Of a stretch of DNA of 64,000 bases, positions 30,240-39,138 are shown piece after piece. Numbering within the stretch: position 1 is the first letter of the stretch; the number at the start of each line of letters is the position of its first letter. The translations under genes and the position numbers were made by a program. Below the pieces are notes generated by a model, which made no database searches, was not told where the DNA came from, and saw only the letters and a list, made by a program, of their open reading frames with translations. Source of the DNA: Betaproteobacteria bacterium Ga0077540 (GTDB lineage Bacteria; Pseudomonadota; Gammaproteobacteria; Burkholderiales; Methylophilaceae); the NCBI GenBank assembly GCA_001464125.1, contig LNEP01000012.1, forward strand, positions 186,001 to 250,000. Direction: 5' to 3'.

Positions 30240-31963
30240 ACCACTTCCTTCACATCCACCACATCGGCTGGAATCACCACATTATTATTGGGCGCATCTT
30301 GCGGAACGGACAACATGCGTAATGCGTCTGCCATCACAGCACTAAATACAGGAGCAGCCACCGTGCCGCCATAATATTCACCCGATGTAGGCTCATCGAT
30401 CATCACCGCCATAATCAATTTTGGGTCGGATGCGGGCGCCATACCTACGAATGAACCAACATATTTATCTTTCTCATACCCGGTTGGACCTAATTTGTGA
30501 GCAGTCCCTGTTTTACCGGCCACACGGTAACCCGCTACTTGTGCGCGCAATGCAGTACCACCGGGCTGCACCACCAACTCCAACATATCTTTCATGTCAT
30601 TGGCCACTTTGGCAGAAAACACTTGCTGCCCCACTGGTGGCTCAGTGGCTTTTAATAAAGAAACCGGCTTAAGCTCCCCCTCATTGGCAAACACGGTGTA
30701 AGCCCTGGCCAGCTGCAGCAAAGTCAAGCTAATCCCATGACCGTAAGACATCGTTGCCTGCTCGATTGGACGCCAAGTTTTGTAATTTCTCAAACGACCG
30801 GAAGCTTCACCCGGAAAGCCGATATGTGTTGGTGTGCCAAAGCCCAACTGATGAAAAGTACTCCACAGCGCTTCTTTTCTTAGGCTCAGTGCCATTTTTG
30901 CGGAACCCACATTGGATGATTTCTGAATCACCTCAGACACCGTCAAAATCCCATGTGGATGCGCATCATGAATCACCGCAGGCCCAATCGCCATATAACC
31001 TGGCGCAGTTTGAATTTTTGTTTCAGGCGTGTAATCACCAAACTCCATCGCAGCAGCACCCGTCACTGGCTTGAGTGTGGAGCCTGGCTCAAAGGTATCG
31101 GTAATCACGCGGTTGCGCGTTTTGCCCTTGATATTCACAGGGTTATTGGGGTTGTAAGTAGGCAAATTCACCATTGCCAATACCTCCCCTGTTTTGGCAT
31201 CCAACACTACGGCTGCGCCTGCTTTTGCCTTGAACTGCTCAACCGCCTTGGAAAGCTCTCTGAAAGCCAAATACTGAATTCTACGATCAATACTCAGCAC
31301 CAAATCGTGCCCATCTTGTGGCACTTTCACCGCCTCCAAGTCCTCAACAATACGGCCTTTTCTATCTTTAATTACGCGTCGACTGCCCGGCTTACCTGAT
31401 AGATGGGTGTTCTTAGCTAACTCAAAGCCCTCTTGACCGTTATCATCAATCCCGGTGAACCCCACAATATGCGCGGCCACATCACCCGCAGGATAAAAGC
31501 GTTTATATTCGCGCTGCATAAAAATGCCGGGGATTTCTAAACTCATGACTTGCGCTGCTAAGTCCGGAGAAATGCGTCGCTTGATATAGACAAACTCACG
31601 TTGGGTATTGGCGATTTTTTTATCGAACTCCTTGGCTTTTAACCCCAACAATTTGAGCAACGCCTGTTTTTGCTTGGCATCAATTTCCACGTCTGGCGGA
31701 CTCGCCCAGATTGACTCAACTGGACTACTGATGGCTAACAACTCATCATTGCGATCAACTATTTTTCCGCGATAGGCAGGCAAAGTCAGGGTCCGGCTAT
31801 AACGGGCATCCCCTTTCTTCTGCAAAAAATCTTTGTGCAAGCTTTGTAAGTACACACCTCTTGCAAATAACCCAACAAATCCAAGCAGGACGCAGATAAG
31901 CAACAGCCTGCGTCTCCACGCAGGCAGTTTCACCATCCGATGCTGACTTTGTTTTAATAACAT
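30236..31963 (-). CDS. ftsI: Septal peptidoglycan transpeptidase FtsI (PBP3)
   Basis: Class B penicillin-binding protein, 575 residues: one N-terminal membrane span (RRLLLICVLLGFVGLFARGVYLQ), dimerisation/pedestal domain (RYSRTLTLPAYRGKIVDRNDELLAIS), and the transpeptidase domain with active-site S-x-x-K in FEPGSTLKPVTGA, SxN in IQKSSNVGSAKM, and KTG in VAGKTGTAHKLG. Partner of FtsW; follows ftsL after 5 bp. Confidence 0.97.
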   Translation of the reverse strand: MLLKQSQHRMVKLPAWRRRLLLICVLLGFVGLFARGVYLQSLHKDFLQKKGDARYSRTLTLPAYRGKIVDRNDELLAISSPVESIWASPPDVEIDAKQKQALLKLLGLKAKEFDKKIANTQREFVYIKRRISPDLAAQVMSLEIPGIFMQREYKRFYPAGDVAAHIVGFTGIDDNGQEGFELAKNTHLSGKPGSRRVIKDRKGRIVEDLEAVKVPQDGHDLVLSIDRRIQYLAFRELSKAVEQFKAKAGAAVVLDAKTGEVLAMVNLPTYNPNNPVNIKGKTRNRVITDTFEPGSTLKPVTGAAAMEFGDYTPETKIQTAPGYMAIGPAVIHDAHPHGILTVSEVIQKSSNVGSAKMALSLRKEALWSTFHQLGFGTPTHIGFPGEASGRLRNYKTWRPIEQATMSYGHGISLTLLQLARAYTVFANEGELKPVSLLKATEPPVGQQVFSAKVANDMKDMLELVVQPGGTALRAQVAGYRVAGKTGTAHKLGPTGYEKDKYVGSFVGMAPASDPKLIMAVMIDEPTSGEYYGGTVAAPVFSAVMADALRMLSVPQDAPNNNVVIPADVVDVKEVV

Positions 31964-31968
31964 AACAA

Positions 31969-32241
31969 TTAACGTATACCTTCTAGCTGAATTACCTGAA
32001 TGCGTTTTACATCAGGCACTTGCATATGCAATTTTTGTTGCGCGTATTCTTCCAATCGTGAGTGCATAGCCCAAGTACTTTGCTCCAATTGCAGTTGACC
32101 CAACTCTGTTTGATATCCAGAGGCCAATGACTCCTGATGTTCCAATTCAATATATAGCTTGCGTGCTTTGTGCTGGGCGGTAATCACCCCCAACGCCACC
32201 AATATCAACACTGCAAATAGAATCAAATTGATTCTGGTCAT
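31969..32241 (-). CDS. ftsL: Cell division protein FtsL
   Basis: A 90-residue bitopic divisome protein: short cytoplasmic tail, membrane span (INLILFAVLILVALGVITA, about 4-22), then a periplasmic coiled-coil helix (KLYIELEHQESLASGYQTELGQLQLEQS). Its place between rsmH and ftsI, with ATGA coupling to rsmH, confirms the assignment of this fast-evolving family. Confidence 0.92.
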   Translation of the reverse strand: MTRINLILFAVLILVALGVITAQHKARKLYIELEHQESLASGYQTELGQLQLEQSTWAMHSRLEEYAQQKLHMQVPDVKRIQVIQLEGIR

Positions 32242-33230
32242 AGCACAGCCGTCCTCTCGGCCACCCGCATCACAGCACTTCTTGCGCGCACATTGTTTTT
32301 CACTTCTGCCTCACTTGGCTTAATGGCTCGGCCAATAGACATCAATCTTGGTTGCGGCAAATCTTTCGCCTTGATAGGAAAGCGGCTGGGTAAATCATCA
32401 CGCGATTCTTCACTCTGTATAAAACGCTTCACCATACGATCTTCCAAGGAGTGAAAGCTAATCACCACTAAACGCCCACCTGCGCGCAACAGTGGCAGAC
32501 ACTTAGGCAAAATTAGCGATAACTCCTCAAGCTCTTGATTGATGAAAATCCGTAAAGCTTGAAAGGTGCGCGTTGCGGGGTTCTGCCCCGGATCGATCTT
32601 GGGGATTGCACTTGCCACGACCTTGGCAAGCTGTCCTGTAGTGGTGATGGCGTGCCCATCTTCGCGCTCTTTAATAATCGCCCTTGCAACCTGCTTAGCA
32701 AACCGTTCTTCACCATAATGTTTAATGACCTCTCCCAATTGTTTTTCAGAAACAGTGGTCAGCCACTCAGCCACCGTTTTCCCCTTTGTTTGATCCATAC
32801 GCATATCCAATGGACCATCAAACCTAAAACTAAACCCGCGCTCCGCCTCGTCAATTTGCGGTGACGAAATGCCCAAATCCAACAAAATACCGTCTACTTG
32901 CGAAACACCTAAATCTGCTAACGCCTCTTCAATTTCGGAAAAGTGGCGATGCACCATCTTAAAGCGCTCATCCGTCACACTTTGCCCAACAGCAACTGCC
33001 GCCATGTCTCTATCCATCGCAATGAGCCGACCCTTGTCACCCAACCTCGATAAAATCAGACGGCTATGACCACCGCGCCCAAATGTACCATCCACGTAAA
33101 TACCGTCCGCTTTAAGGGCTAATGCATCTACCGCTTCATGTAATAACACTGTGATATGCGGCGCAGTTTGTTCCGAAAGTGGCACCGACACTGAGGCTGA
33201 GATGGGCGCTGAGTGAGCGCCCGTCATCAT
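32238..33230 (-). CDS. rsmH: 16S rRNA (cytosine1402-N4)-methyltransferase RsmH
   Basis: Methylates N4 of C1402 in 16S rRNA. The body reads HITVLLHEAVDALALKADGIYVDGTFGRGGHSRLIL (SAM motif I), LLDLGISSPQIDEAERGFSFRFDGPLDMRMD, and RTFQALRIFINQELEEL. The open frame extends 30 codons further up into mraZ, but that part is mraZ read out of frame. ATG 33230, or 33227, overlaps the mraZ stop and has AAGG upstream. rsmI, the 2'-O-methyltransferase acting on the same nucleotide, lies at 37.8-38.6 kb. Confidence 0.95.
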   Translation of the reverse strand: MMTGAHSAPISASVSVPLSEQTAPHITVLLHEAVDALALKADGIYVDGTFGRGGHSRLILSRLGDKGRLIAMDRDMAAVAVGQSVTDERFKMVHRHFSEIEEALADLGVSQVDGILLDLGISSPQIDEAERGFSFRFDGPLDMRMDQTKGKTVAEWLTTVSEKQLGEVIKHYGEERFAKQVARAIIKEREDGHAITTTGQLAKVVASAIPKIDPGQNPATRTFQALRIFINQELEELSLILPKCLPLLRAGGRLVVISFHSLEDRMVKRFIQSEESRDDLPSRFPIKAKDLPQPRLMSIGRAIKPSEAEVKNNVRARSAVMRVAERTAVL

Positions 33231-33673
33231 AGTGAAAAACCTTCTAACTCTTGTGGAACCACCAGTTGTTCGGTGCCCATCAGCTTCTCTAGTTGCTGAT
33301 CCCAAGCCATCACATCCCACAATTCAAAATGACTTCCCTGTCCGACCAACATCACTTCCTTATCCAACTTTGCAAACTTTCTTAATACGGCTGATACCAA
33401 CAAACGTCCCGCGCCATCCAAACTCAACACGTCAGCCTGCCCCACAATCATGCGTTGAATCGCACTGATTTGCGGATTAAAGCTGGACAAGCTGGTGAGC
33501 TTGGCCTCAATTGGCGTCCACGCTTCCTTTGGGTACAAAATCAGGCAGCGATGAGGATGCGCCGTCAATACGACTTCACCAGCACCACCGGCCGTGAGGG
33601 CGTCACGATGCTTGGCAGGCACGGCAAGCCTGCCTTTTGCATCCATACTCAGCTGTGTCGCACCCCGAAACAT
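33227..33673 (-). CDS. mraZ: Transcriptional regulator MraZ
   Basis: First gene of the dcw cluster; an AbrB-fold ring-forming DNA-binding protein that represses this operon in E. coli. 148 residues with two repeats: FRGATQLSMDAKGRLAVPAKHRDAL and ADVLSLDGAGRLLVSAVLRKFAKLD, the paired DxxGRxxxP-type motifs, and QGSHFELWDVMAWDQQL. Start ATG 33673; one codon upstream is a GTG. Four 10-bp direct repeats that look like its own sites lie just downstream of the promoter. Confidence 0.96.
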   Translation of the reverse strand: MFRGATQLSMDAKGRLAVPAKHRDALTAGGAGEVVLTAHPHRCLILYPKEAWTPIEAKLTSLSSFNPQISAIQRMIVGQADVLSLDGAGRLLVSAVLRKFAKLDKEVMLVGQGSHFELWDVMAWDQQLEKLMGTEQLVVPQELEGFSL

Positions 33674-33740
33674 CACCCATTCAACCCCAAAAAAATTGCG
33701 TTATCTGCGCAAACATCTATCCGCGCATTATTGATTAAAA

Positions 33741-33780
33741 TTCACCACAATTCAACACAAAAAACCTCTTTTAACCACTA
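33741..33780 (-). promoter_or_regulatory. Four tandem 10-bp MraZ-type boxes
   Basis: Read on the minus strand the 40 bp split into TAGTGGTTAA, AAGAGGTTTT, TTGTGTTGAA and TTGTGGTGAA, consensus nnGTGGTkAA with an exact 10-bp period. E. coli MraZ is known to bind direct repeats of a TGGG-type core with the same spacing. The array starts at the -10 and covers the transcription start, as a repressor site should. Confidence 0.65.
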
Positions 33781-33805
33781 TAGTTAAAAAAAAATGGGTT
33801 TGCAA
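33777..33805 (-). promoter_or_regulatory. Main dcw (mra) promoter
   Basis: On the minus strand TTGCAA (33805-33800), a 17-bp spacer, and TATAGT (33782-33777). The start would fall near 33770, giving a leader of about 100 nt before mraZ. No other convincing promoter is seen in the first genes, which are all overlapping. Confidence 0.7.
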
Positions 33806-33881
33806 GTAAAACCTAAAGATTTTCTTTATAAGACAAGGACTTATCGCATTTTTTGAAAAAAGTTAATGGCTATTAAAATCA

Positions 33882-33900
33882 ATAAGTTGCGGCAACTTAT
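33882..33900. promoter_or_regulatory. 19-bp perfect palindrome, probable operator
   Basis: ATAAGTTGC-G-GCAACTTAT, 9-bp arms around one base, too tight for an RNA hairpin and so more likely a protein site. It lies just after a possible plus-strand promoter (TTGAAA 33853, TAAAAT 33874, spacer 15 bp). No regulator gene is adjacent. Confidence 0.45.
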
Positions 33901-34111
33901 GAATGTGCTACCTGATGAGGCATCAATATGTAATTGAATTGCTTGAGAGTGGTGAAATGTTAGGTAAAAACTGGTGTTTTATGTGCGTCAGACACTCCAA
34001 TTTTGGGGATTGTGAATAAGCAGAAGATTGATAGTATTTTGACGTGAGTTATTTAACGGTATTCATAACTCATCCCTCCGCCGCACCTCCAAAAGGGGTG
34101 CGGATTTTTTT
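33886..34111 (+). ncRNA. Candidate small RNA or small-ORF transcript
   Basis: The interval between the mra promoter and rnpB has no long gene but ends in a strong plus-strand terminator. Within it are a hairpin TGAGTTAT...ATAACTCA (34045-34072), a C-rich unpaired stretch CATCCCTCCG that could pair with ribosome sites, and a 20-codon frame at 33957-34019 starting MLGKNWCFMC and ending GDCE. The 5' end is a guess from a weak promoter. Confidence 0.4.
34081..34111 (+). terminator. Intrinsic terminator, plus strand
   Basis: CCGCACC / GGTGCGG stem (34081-34103) followed by seven T. It faces rnpB and has no protein-coding gene of normal size upstream. Confidence 0.85.
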
Positions 34112-34171
34112 GTGCTGTAACATCTGAAAATGTGCAGTGCATTTGAGAGTTAGCACTGCAAAAAAGAGAAA

Positions 34172-34504
34172 AAGCTAGCCGATAAGCCGGGTTCTGTCGC
34201 ACATCGCTGTGCGTGACAGTCATTCATCTAGGCGCACAATTACTCGTACGCTCAAGCAACCTACCCGCTGGCAGCGCGAGCCACGCCTATTACCAGCCTA
34301 TTTGGTCTTGCTGCAGATGGAGGTTACCGCGTTTCACCCGTTTCGATGCAAGCTCGCTAAAAAGCGTGCTCGCAGGTCGAACCGACTCGTCTCTGTGGCC
34401 CTATTCCTCGCCTCACGGCGTACGGCCGTTAGCCGTCATCTTGCTCTATGCAGCCCGGACTTTCCTCCCCTTGCTTTCACAAGCGGCGACTGTCTAGCTA
34501 GCTT
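34172..34504 (-). ncRNA. rnpB: RNase P RNA, type A
   Basis: Catalytic RNA that matures tRNA 5' ends. On the minus strand the conserved 5' core GAGGAAAGTCCGGGCT and the 3' core GACAGAACCCGGCTTATCGG are both present. The ends pair as P1 (GCTAGCTAGAC at 5', GGCTAGC at 3'), and the 3' end is followed by a U-rich run. TAAAAT at 34516-34511 is a suitable -10. The ends are accurate to a few bases. Confidence 0.95.
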
Positions 34505-34584
34505 TGTTGAATTTTAACATGGTTTGGCTTGGCACCAGCTAACAACAAAGCGAGCAAAACTCACCACTTTCACAAGCAAACCAG

Positions 34585-35088
34585 CTAAGGCTTAACCACC
34601 AATGCATTTTTAACAGCTTTAACACCACTCACTTCATAGGCAATTTGCTCGGCACGTTTTCTGGTGAATTCATTTTCAACAAAGCCACTCAACACCACTA
34701 CGCTATCTTTTGTTTCCACGCTCACTCTAAAGCTTCTGAAGTTCTTCTCAACCAAATACTTTGATTTTATTTTTGCGGTAATCGTGCTATCGCTTGCGGC
34801 TTGTTTGGCTTGTTTTTGTTGAACAGCCGATTTATAGGTGGCAAATTCCTCTTTATCCAACGCATGATTGCGGTTACGATCGGCCCTTGCAAACCCAGTA
34901 CTCCCAAAAACAGGATCTTTACTAGCCTCTTTAGCGCTAAGCTTGTCATTGGCATCGACATCAAGCAGCCTGAACTCACGGTTATACCCTGTTTGATCGT
35001 TTACATCTGGCGTGATGGCATGCGCCAACTGCAATCCACATAGACAGTAAATCCCCAGCAAATAGCGGCATAGATGGCTTTGATACAT
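34585..35088 (-). CDS. Secreted EF-hand and BON domain protein
   Basis: A 167-residue exported protein: signal peptide (YLLGIYCLCGLQLAHA), two EF-hand calcium loops (DVDANDKLSAKEA and DRNRNHALDKEEF, with Asp/Asn at 1, 3, 5 and Glu at 12), a lysine/glutamine-rich linker, then a BON domain (ITAKIKSKYLVEK...SVVVLSGFVENEFTRKRAEQIAYEVSGVKAVKNALVV) expected to contact lipid surfaces. The start 35088 is set by GGGAGG seven bases upstream; the longer frame is not supported. The function is unknown; a calcium-responsive envelope role is only an inference. Confidence 0.8.
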   Translation of the reverse strand: MYQSHLCRYLLGIYCLCGLQLAHAITPDVNDQTGYNREFRLLDVDANDKLSAKEASKDPVFGSTGFARADRNRNHALDKEEFATYKSAVQQKQAKQAASDSTITAKIKSKYLVEKNFRSFRVSVETKDSVVVLSGFVENEFTRKRAEQIAYEVSGVKAVKNALVVKP

Positions 35089-35320
35089 ATCCAGTCCTCC
35101 CAACATCAAGATGGCTACCTTATTTGATAACAGTTTGATTAAAAACTTATTTTCTGATGAATGCAACCCACACCCTTTAGCCTGATGTGACGAATACGCT
35201 TTTGTATACAAGCATCGAGCCATAACCAAATTAGGACGAGCGTGTACGCTCATGTAAAATAAAACCAGAATTGCACAGCAATTGAACAACGGCAATCCTC
35301 AAAGAATTGGAATCAGCATT

Positions 35321-36697
35321 ATGTCTAAGCAATCACAGCCATCAAACCAACCAGACCAAGGTGTCATATTTGCACCTTGGGAACGCGTGTTCAGACGCGT
35401 ACTCTCTCCGTTCGAACAATTTATCCACCAGCAAAGTACGAGCGGCCTACTACTCATGGCAGCAGCAATTGTTGCTTTATTTTTAGCCAACAGCCGCTGG
35501 GCAGAAGACTACCTTCACTTTATTCACACCCCTGCGTTGATAGGGATTGGTGATTGGGGCATACGCATGAGCTTGCATCATTGGGTGAACGATGCCTTGA
35601 TGGCGATCTTCTTTTTTGTGGTGGGTTTAGAATTAAAACGCGAGTTATTGGTAGGTGAACTCTCAGACATCAAACAGGCTGCATTACCCATTGTTGCTGC
35701 AATAGGCGGCATGGTGGTTCCCGCATTCATTTTCGAAGTCTTTAACTATGGTAGCGACGCAGCTCACGGATGGGGGGTCCCCATGGCCACCGATATTGCA
35801 TTTGCGGTTGGCGCGCTTGCACTCCTTGGAAAGCGCGTGCCCAAAGCACTCATTACGTTTCTAGTCGCGTTGGCAATTGCTGACGACCTAGGTGCGGTAC
35901 TGGTCATTGCTTTGTTTTACACACAAAACCTAGCACTAAATTGGTTGCTTGTCGCAGTTGCATTAACCGCCATTTTAATGACGCTTAATTATGCTGGCAT
36001 CCGCAATGCGATTCCCTATTTTATTATCGCAGTCATACTCTGGTATGCCATGCTGCAGTCCGGCGTGCATGCTACGCTGGCTGGGGTGATAGGCGCATTC
36101 ACGGTACCCGCTCGCTCAAAATACGACCCAAAACTTTTTGCTGACATGGTCAATCAGCACATCGATAAATTTATTGCCAACCGAAAACAACAAGATAGCT
36201 TGATGACGAATAATCAGCTGTATTCGATTGTGCAAAATCTCGAAGAAAGCGTACGCGGCGTACAAACGCCTTTACAGCAATTAGAACTCACGTGGCACTT
36301 ACCTGTGGCGTTTCTAGTGATTCCGATCTTCGCTATTTTTAATGCGGGCATCCCTATTCAAATGGGCACGTTGAGCGACACTTTTACCAACCCAGTGATG
36401 TTAGGTGTCATGCTAGGCTTATTAATAGGTAAATTTGTCGGCATCAGTGGCGCTTGCTGGCTGGCCATTAAATTGGGCCTTGCAAAAATGCCTAGCCAGA
36501 CACGATTTAGTCAAATTGCTGCCGTGTCTGTGCTTGGGGGTATTGGCTTTACAATGTCAATATTCATCGCAGAACTTGGCTTCCCCGGTCACCCAGAACA
36601 TCTCTTGATGGCAAAAACCGGGGTATTAGCAGGCTCTATTTGTGCTGGTTTGATAGGCTTTATTTGGTTATGGTGGTTAGGTCGCAAACAAGCCTAA
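35321..36697 (+). CDS. nhaA: Na+/H+ antiporter NhaA
   Basis: Exchanges internal sodium for protons for pH and salt homeostasis. About 458 residues with around a dozen spans: QSTSGLLLMAAAIVALFLANS, NDALMAIFFFVVGLELKRELLVGELS, VPMATDIAFAVGALALLGKRVPKALITFLVALAIADDLGAVLVIALFYT (the paired essential aspartates) and LGGIGFTMSIFIAELGF. It has a longer central cytoplasmic loop (about 275-330) than E. coli NhaA. ATG 35321 (MSKQ) is chosen over a codon 39 bases upstream because GGAA precedes it. Confidence 0.95.
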   Translation: MSKQSQPSNQPDQGVIFAPWERVFRRVLSPFEQFIHQQSTSGLLLMAAAIVALFLANSRWAEDYLHFIHTPALIGIGDWGIRMSLHHWVNDALMAIFFFVVGLELKRELLVGELSDIKQAALPIVAAIGGMVVPAFIFEVFNYGSDAAHGWGVPMATDIAFAVGALALLGKRVPKALITFLVALAIADDLGAVLVIALFYTQNLALNWLLVAVALTAILMTLNYAGIRNAIPYFIIAVILWYAMLQSGVHATLAGVIGAFTVPARSKYDPKLFADMVNQHIDKFIANRKQQDSLMTNNQLYSIVQNLEESVRGVQTPLQQLELTWHLPVAFLVIPIFAIFNAGIPIQMGTLSDTFTNPVMLGVMLGLLIGKFVGISGACWLAIKLGLAKMPSQTRFSQIAAVSVLGGIGFTMSIFIAELGFPGHPEHLLMAKTGVLAGSICAGLIGFIWLWWLGRKQA

Positions 36698-36716
36698 TTA
36701 GTGTCTGTTTTTACGA

Positions 36717-37751
36717 TTAATCCACCAAGCGCCAAGCCACAGACTGGCCTGCACGCAACGGCACCAACACATCGTTATCGTATGGAATATTTTCAGGCAC
36801 TTGCCAGCTTTGTTTTTGCAATGTAATGGTGTCTTGATTGACCGGTAGTCCATAAAATCCAGCGCCAAATACACTGGCAAAGCCCTCCAGCTTATCCAGC
36901 GCATTCATCTCATCAAACACTTCGGCATAGAGCTCAATAGCAGCATGGGCTGTATACATTCCCGCGCAGCCACAACTGGCCTCTTTGGCCGATTTTGCAT
37001 GCGGGGCACTGTCTGTCCCTAAAAAGAATTTAGCGCTTCCGGATATCGCAGCTTGCACTAAAGCCACACGATGCTCCTCACGTTTCAACACCGGTAAGCA
37101 GTAATGATGCGGACGAATCCCGCCTGTAAACATCGCATTACGGTTCATCAGCAAATGATGGGCAGTGATGGTAGCCGCCACATTGGCGGGCTGAGATTGC
37201 ACAAATTGCACCGCATCTTGTGTGGTGATGTGCTCAAACACCACTTTCAACTCGGGGAACTGTTGCATCAGCGGCCGCATATGACGCTCAATAAATACTT
37301 TTTCGCGGTCAAATACATCCACATTGCCATCGGTCACTTCGGCATGCACCAATAGTGGCATGCCATGCGCTTGCATCGCGGCAATCGTTTGATAACATTT
37401 TTCAAGACTAGTCACACCAGAATCCGAATTCGTGGTGGCACCGGAAGGATACATCTTCACCCCATGCACAAAACCACTGGCTTTTGCTTTTACAATTTCT
37501 TCTGGTGGCGTGTTGTCAGTCAGGTAGAGCGTCATCAGTGGTTCAAACTTCATACCATCAGGCAATACACTCAAAATGCGGTCACGATAAGCCGATGCCA
37601 ACGCTGTTGTCGTCACCGGCGGCCGCAAATTAGGCATCACAATTGCACGTGCAAAACGCTTGGCGGTATCGGGTAACACCGCTTTTAAAGCAGCGCCGTC
37701 TCGTAAATGTAAGTGCCAGTCATCTGGCCGTTGAATGGTAATTGTGGTCAT
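36717..37751 (-). CDS. pyrC: Dihydroorotase
   Basis: Zinc amidohydrolase cyclising carbamoyl-aspartate to dihydroorotate in pyrimidine synthesis. The 344-residue type II enzyme shows the metal motif [22 protein letters not shown], the carbamylated-lysine region [40 protein letters not shown] and [16 protein letters not shown]. It stands alone, converging with nhaA and followed on its 5' side by rsmI on the same strand (25 bp). Confidence 0.97.
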   Translation of the reverse strand: MTTITIQRPDDWHLHLRDGAALKAVLPDTAKRFARAIVMPNLRPPVTTTALASAYRDRILSVLPDGMKFEPLMTLYLTDNTPPEEIVKAKASGFVHGVKMYPSGATTNSDSGVTSLEKCYQTIAAMQAHGMPLLVHAEVTDGNVDVFDREKVFIERHMRPLMQQFPELKVVFEHITTQDAVQFVQSQPANVAATITAHHLLMNRNAMFTGGIRPHHYCLPVLKREEHRVALVQAAISGSAKFFLGTDSAPHAKSAKEASCGCAGMYTAHAAIELYAEVFDEMNALDKLEGFASVFGAGFYGLPVNQDTITLQKQSWQVPENIPYDNDVLVPLRAGQSVAWRLVD

Positions 37752-37776
37752 AATTCCAACTTTGCAAAATTAAAAA

Positions 37777-38637
37777 CTATTTTTGTGATTCGGCCGAATT
37801 TTTAATATCCAGCGCCAATTCATAAAGGGCATTCTTTTTAGCCCCAGTGATGTCAGAGGCCAACTTGGCGGCTTGCTTCAACGGCAACGCCTCTAGCAAT
37901 AGCCGCAGCACCCGCTCCGCTTCGGGATCCACCTCCACGGCCTCTTGCAAAGGCGGGGCTTCCACCAGCAATACAAACTCTCCGCGCTGCTGATTCAAAT
38001 CATGCGCCAACCAAGCGCTCGCCTCTCTCAGCATACAACGATGCATGGTCTCAAATGTTTTGGTGAGTTCACGTGCAATGGTGATGCGACGCTCCTCACC
38101 AAGGATGCTGGCTAAATCTTGCACACAGTCTGCAATCCTATGCGGCGCCTCATAAAACACCAACGTAGCATCCACGGCCTGCAAGCTCTCTAGTTTTTTA
38201 CGGCGTTGCGCGCCACTGGCTGGCAAAAATCCCACAAACATAAAGGCATTATCTGTGATGCCAGAAGCAGATAGCGCTGCCACCACTGCACTGGCACCTG
38301 GAATCGGCACCACCTTGACCCCATGGGATATCAGCACATCCACCACCACGGCGCCTGGGTCGCTAATGCCAGGGGTGCCTGCATCGGTTATGAGCGCAAT
38401 ATGCTCCCCTTGTTGAATACGTTGCAACAATAGCTGTGCAGACTGCTGCTCATTGTGTTCATGCACTGCAATCAATTTTTTATTAATGCCAAAATGGGTT
38501 AGCAAACCGGCACTGTGTCGCGTGTCCTCTGCCGCAATCGCATCCACCTGCTTAAGGGTGTCGATTGCACGCATGGTGATGTCACCTAAGTTACCGATAG
38601 GCGTGGCAACCACATATAATATGCCCTGTTCTTTCAT
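37777..38637 (-). CDS. rsmI: 16S rRNA (cytidine1402-2'-O)-methyltransferase RsmI
   Basis: Tetrapyrrole-methylase-fold enzyme that 2'-O-methylates C1402. 286 residues: LYVVATPIGNLGDITMRAIDTL, AEDTRHSAGLLTHFGI, ALITDAGTPGISDPGAVVVDVLI, PGASAVVAALSASGI, FVGFLPASGAQRRKKLE, FYEAPHRIADCVQDL. Divergent from yraN, the yraL-yraN linkage seen in enterics. Confidence 0.96.
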   Translation of the reverse strand: MKEQGILYVVATPIGNLGDITMRAIDTLKQVDAIAAEDTRHSAGLLTHFGINKKLIAVHEHNEQQSAQLLLQRIQQGEHIALITDAGTPGISDPGAVVVDVLISHGVKVVPIPGASAVVAALSASGITDNAFMFVGFLPASGAQRRKKLESLQAVDATLVFYEAPHRIADCVQDLASILGEERRITIARELTKTFETMHRCMLREASAWLAHDLNQQRGEFVLLVEAPPLQEAVEVDPEAERVLRLLLEALPLKQAAKLASDITGAKKNALYELALDIKNSAESQK

Positions 38638-38687
38638 CCAACTATTTTAAGCGAAAGCCACTGCAAAACCTATGGAAATCATCACCC

Positions 38688-39044
38688 ATGAAACTCAATG
38701 CTGACAACCCCGGATTGGCTGCAGAGAAAATGGCTGCAACTTTTTTAGCGCAACAAGGCCTTAAGTTAGTCGCAACCAATTTTCATTGTCGTTATGGCGA
38801 AATTGATTTAATCATGCACGATGGCAAGACATTAGTATTTGTGGAAGTGCGTTTAAGATCCAACACTGCATATGGCTCAGCCGCTGCCAGCATTACCCCG
38901 CAAAAGCAGCAAAAGCTGATTCGCACAGCACAACTTTACCTGCAACAGCATGCCATACAATCCCCGTGTCGCTTCGATGCCGTACTGATGTCAAAAGCCG
39001 ATTTGACCCAGATTGAATGGCTGCGTAATGCAATCGAAACATAA
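38688..39044 (+). CDS. yraN: YraN / UPF0102 family nuclease-fold protein
   Basis: A 118-residue member of UPF0102 with a restriction-endonuclease-like core: GLAAEKMAATFLAQQGLKLVATNFHCRYGEIDLIMHDGKTLVFVEVRLR, in which the E...D...ExR residues resemble a nuclease site, then SITPQKQQKLIRTAQLYLQQH. The biochemical role is not settled. Flanked by rsmI and dolP as in E. coli (yraL...yraN...yraP). Confidence 0.92.
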   Translation: MKLNADNPGLAAEKMAATFLAQQGLKLVATNFHCRYGEIDLIMHDGKTLVFVEVRLRSNTAYGSAAASITPQKQQKLIRTAQLYLQQHAIQSPCRFDAVLMSKADLTQIEWLRNAIET

Positions 39045-39138
39045 ACAGCGTATCATTTCACCTAAGTGTTAAGGGGCATGAGTACGCATTATTCACAACC
39101 ATACTGATAATAAAACACAATCTTTTGAGGAGTACACA

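Noticed and set aside
33231-33320. N-terminal extension of RsmH
   Set aside because: It is the end of mraZ read in another frame; the family start and ATGA overlap point to 33230 or 33227.
34209-34517. Two plus-strand frames of about 100 codons
   Set aside because: They lie entirely within RNase P RNA on the other strand.
35089-35295. N-terminal extension of the EF-hand/BON protein
   Set aside because: A perfectly placed GGGAGG and a signal peptide start at 35088; the extension is not signal-like.
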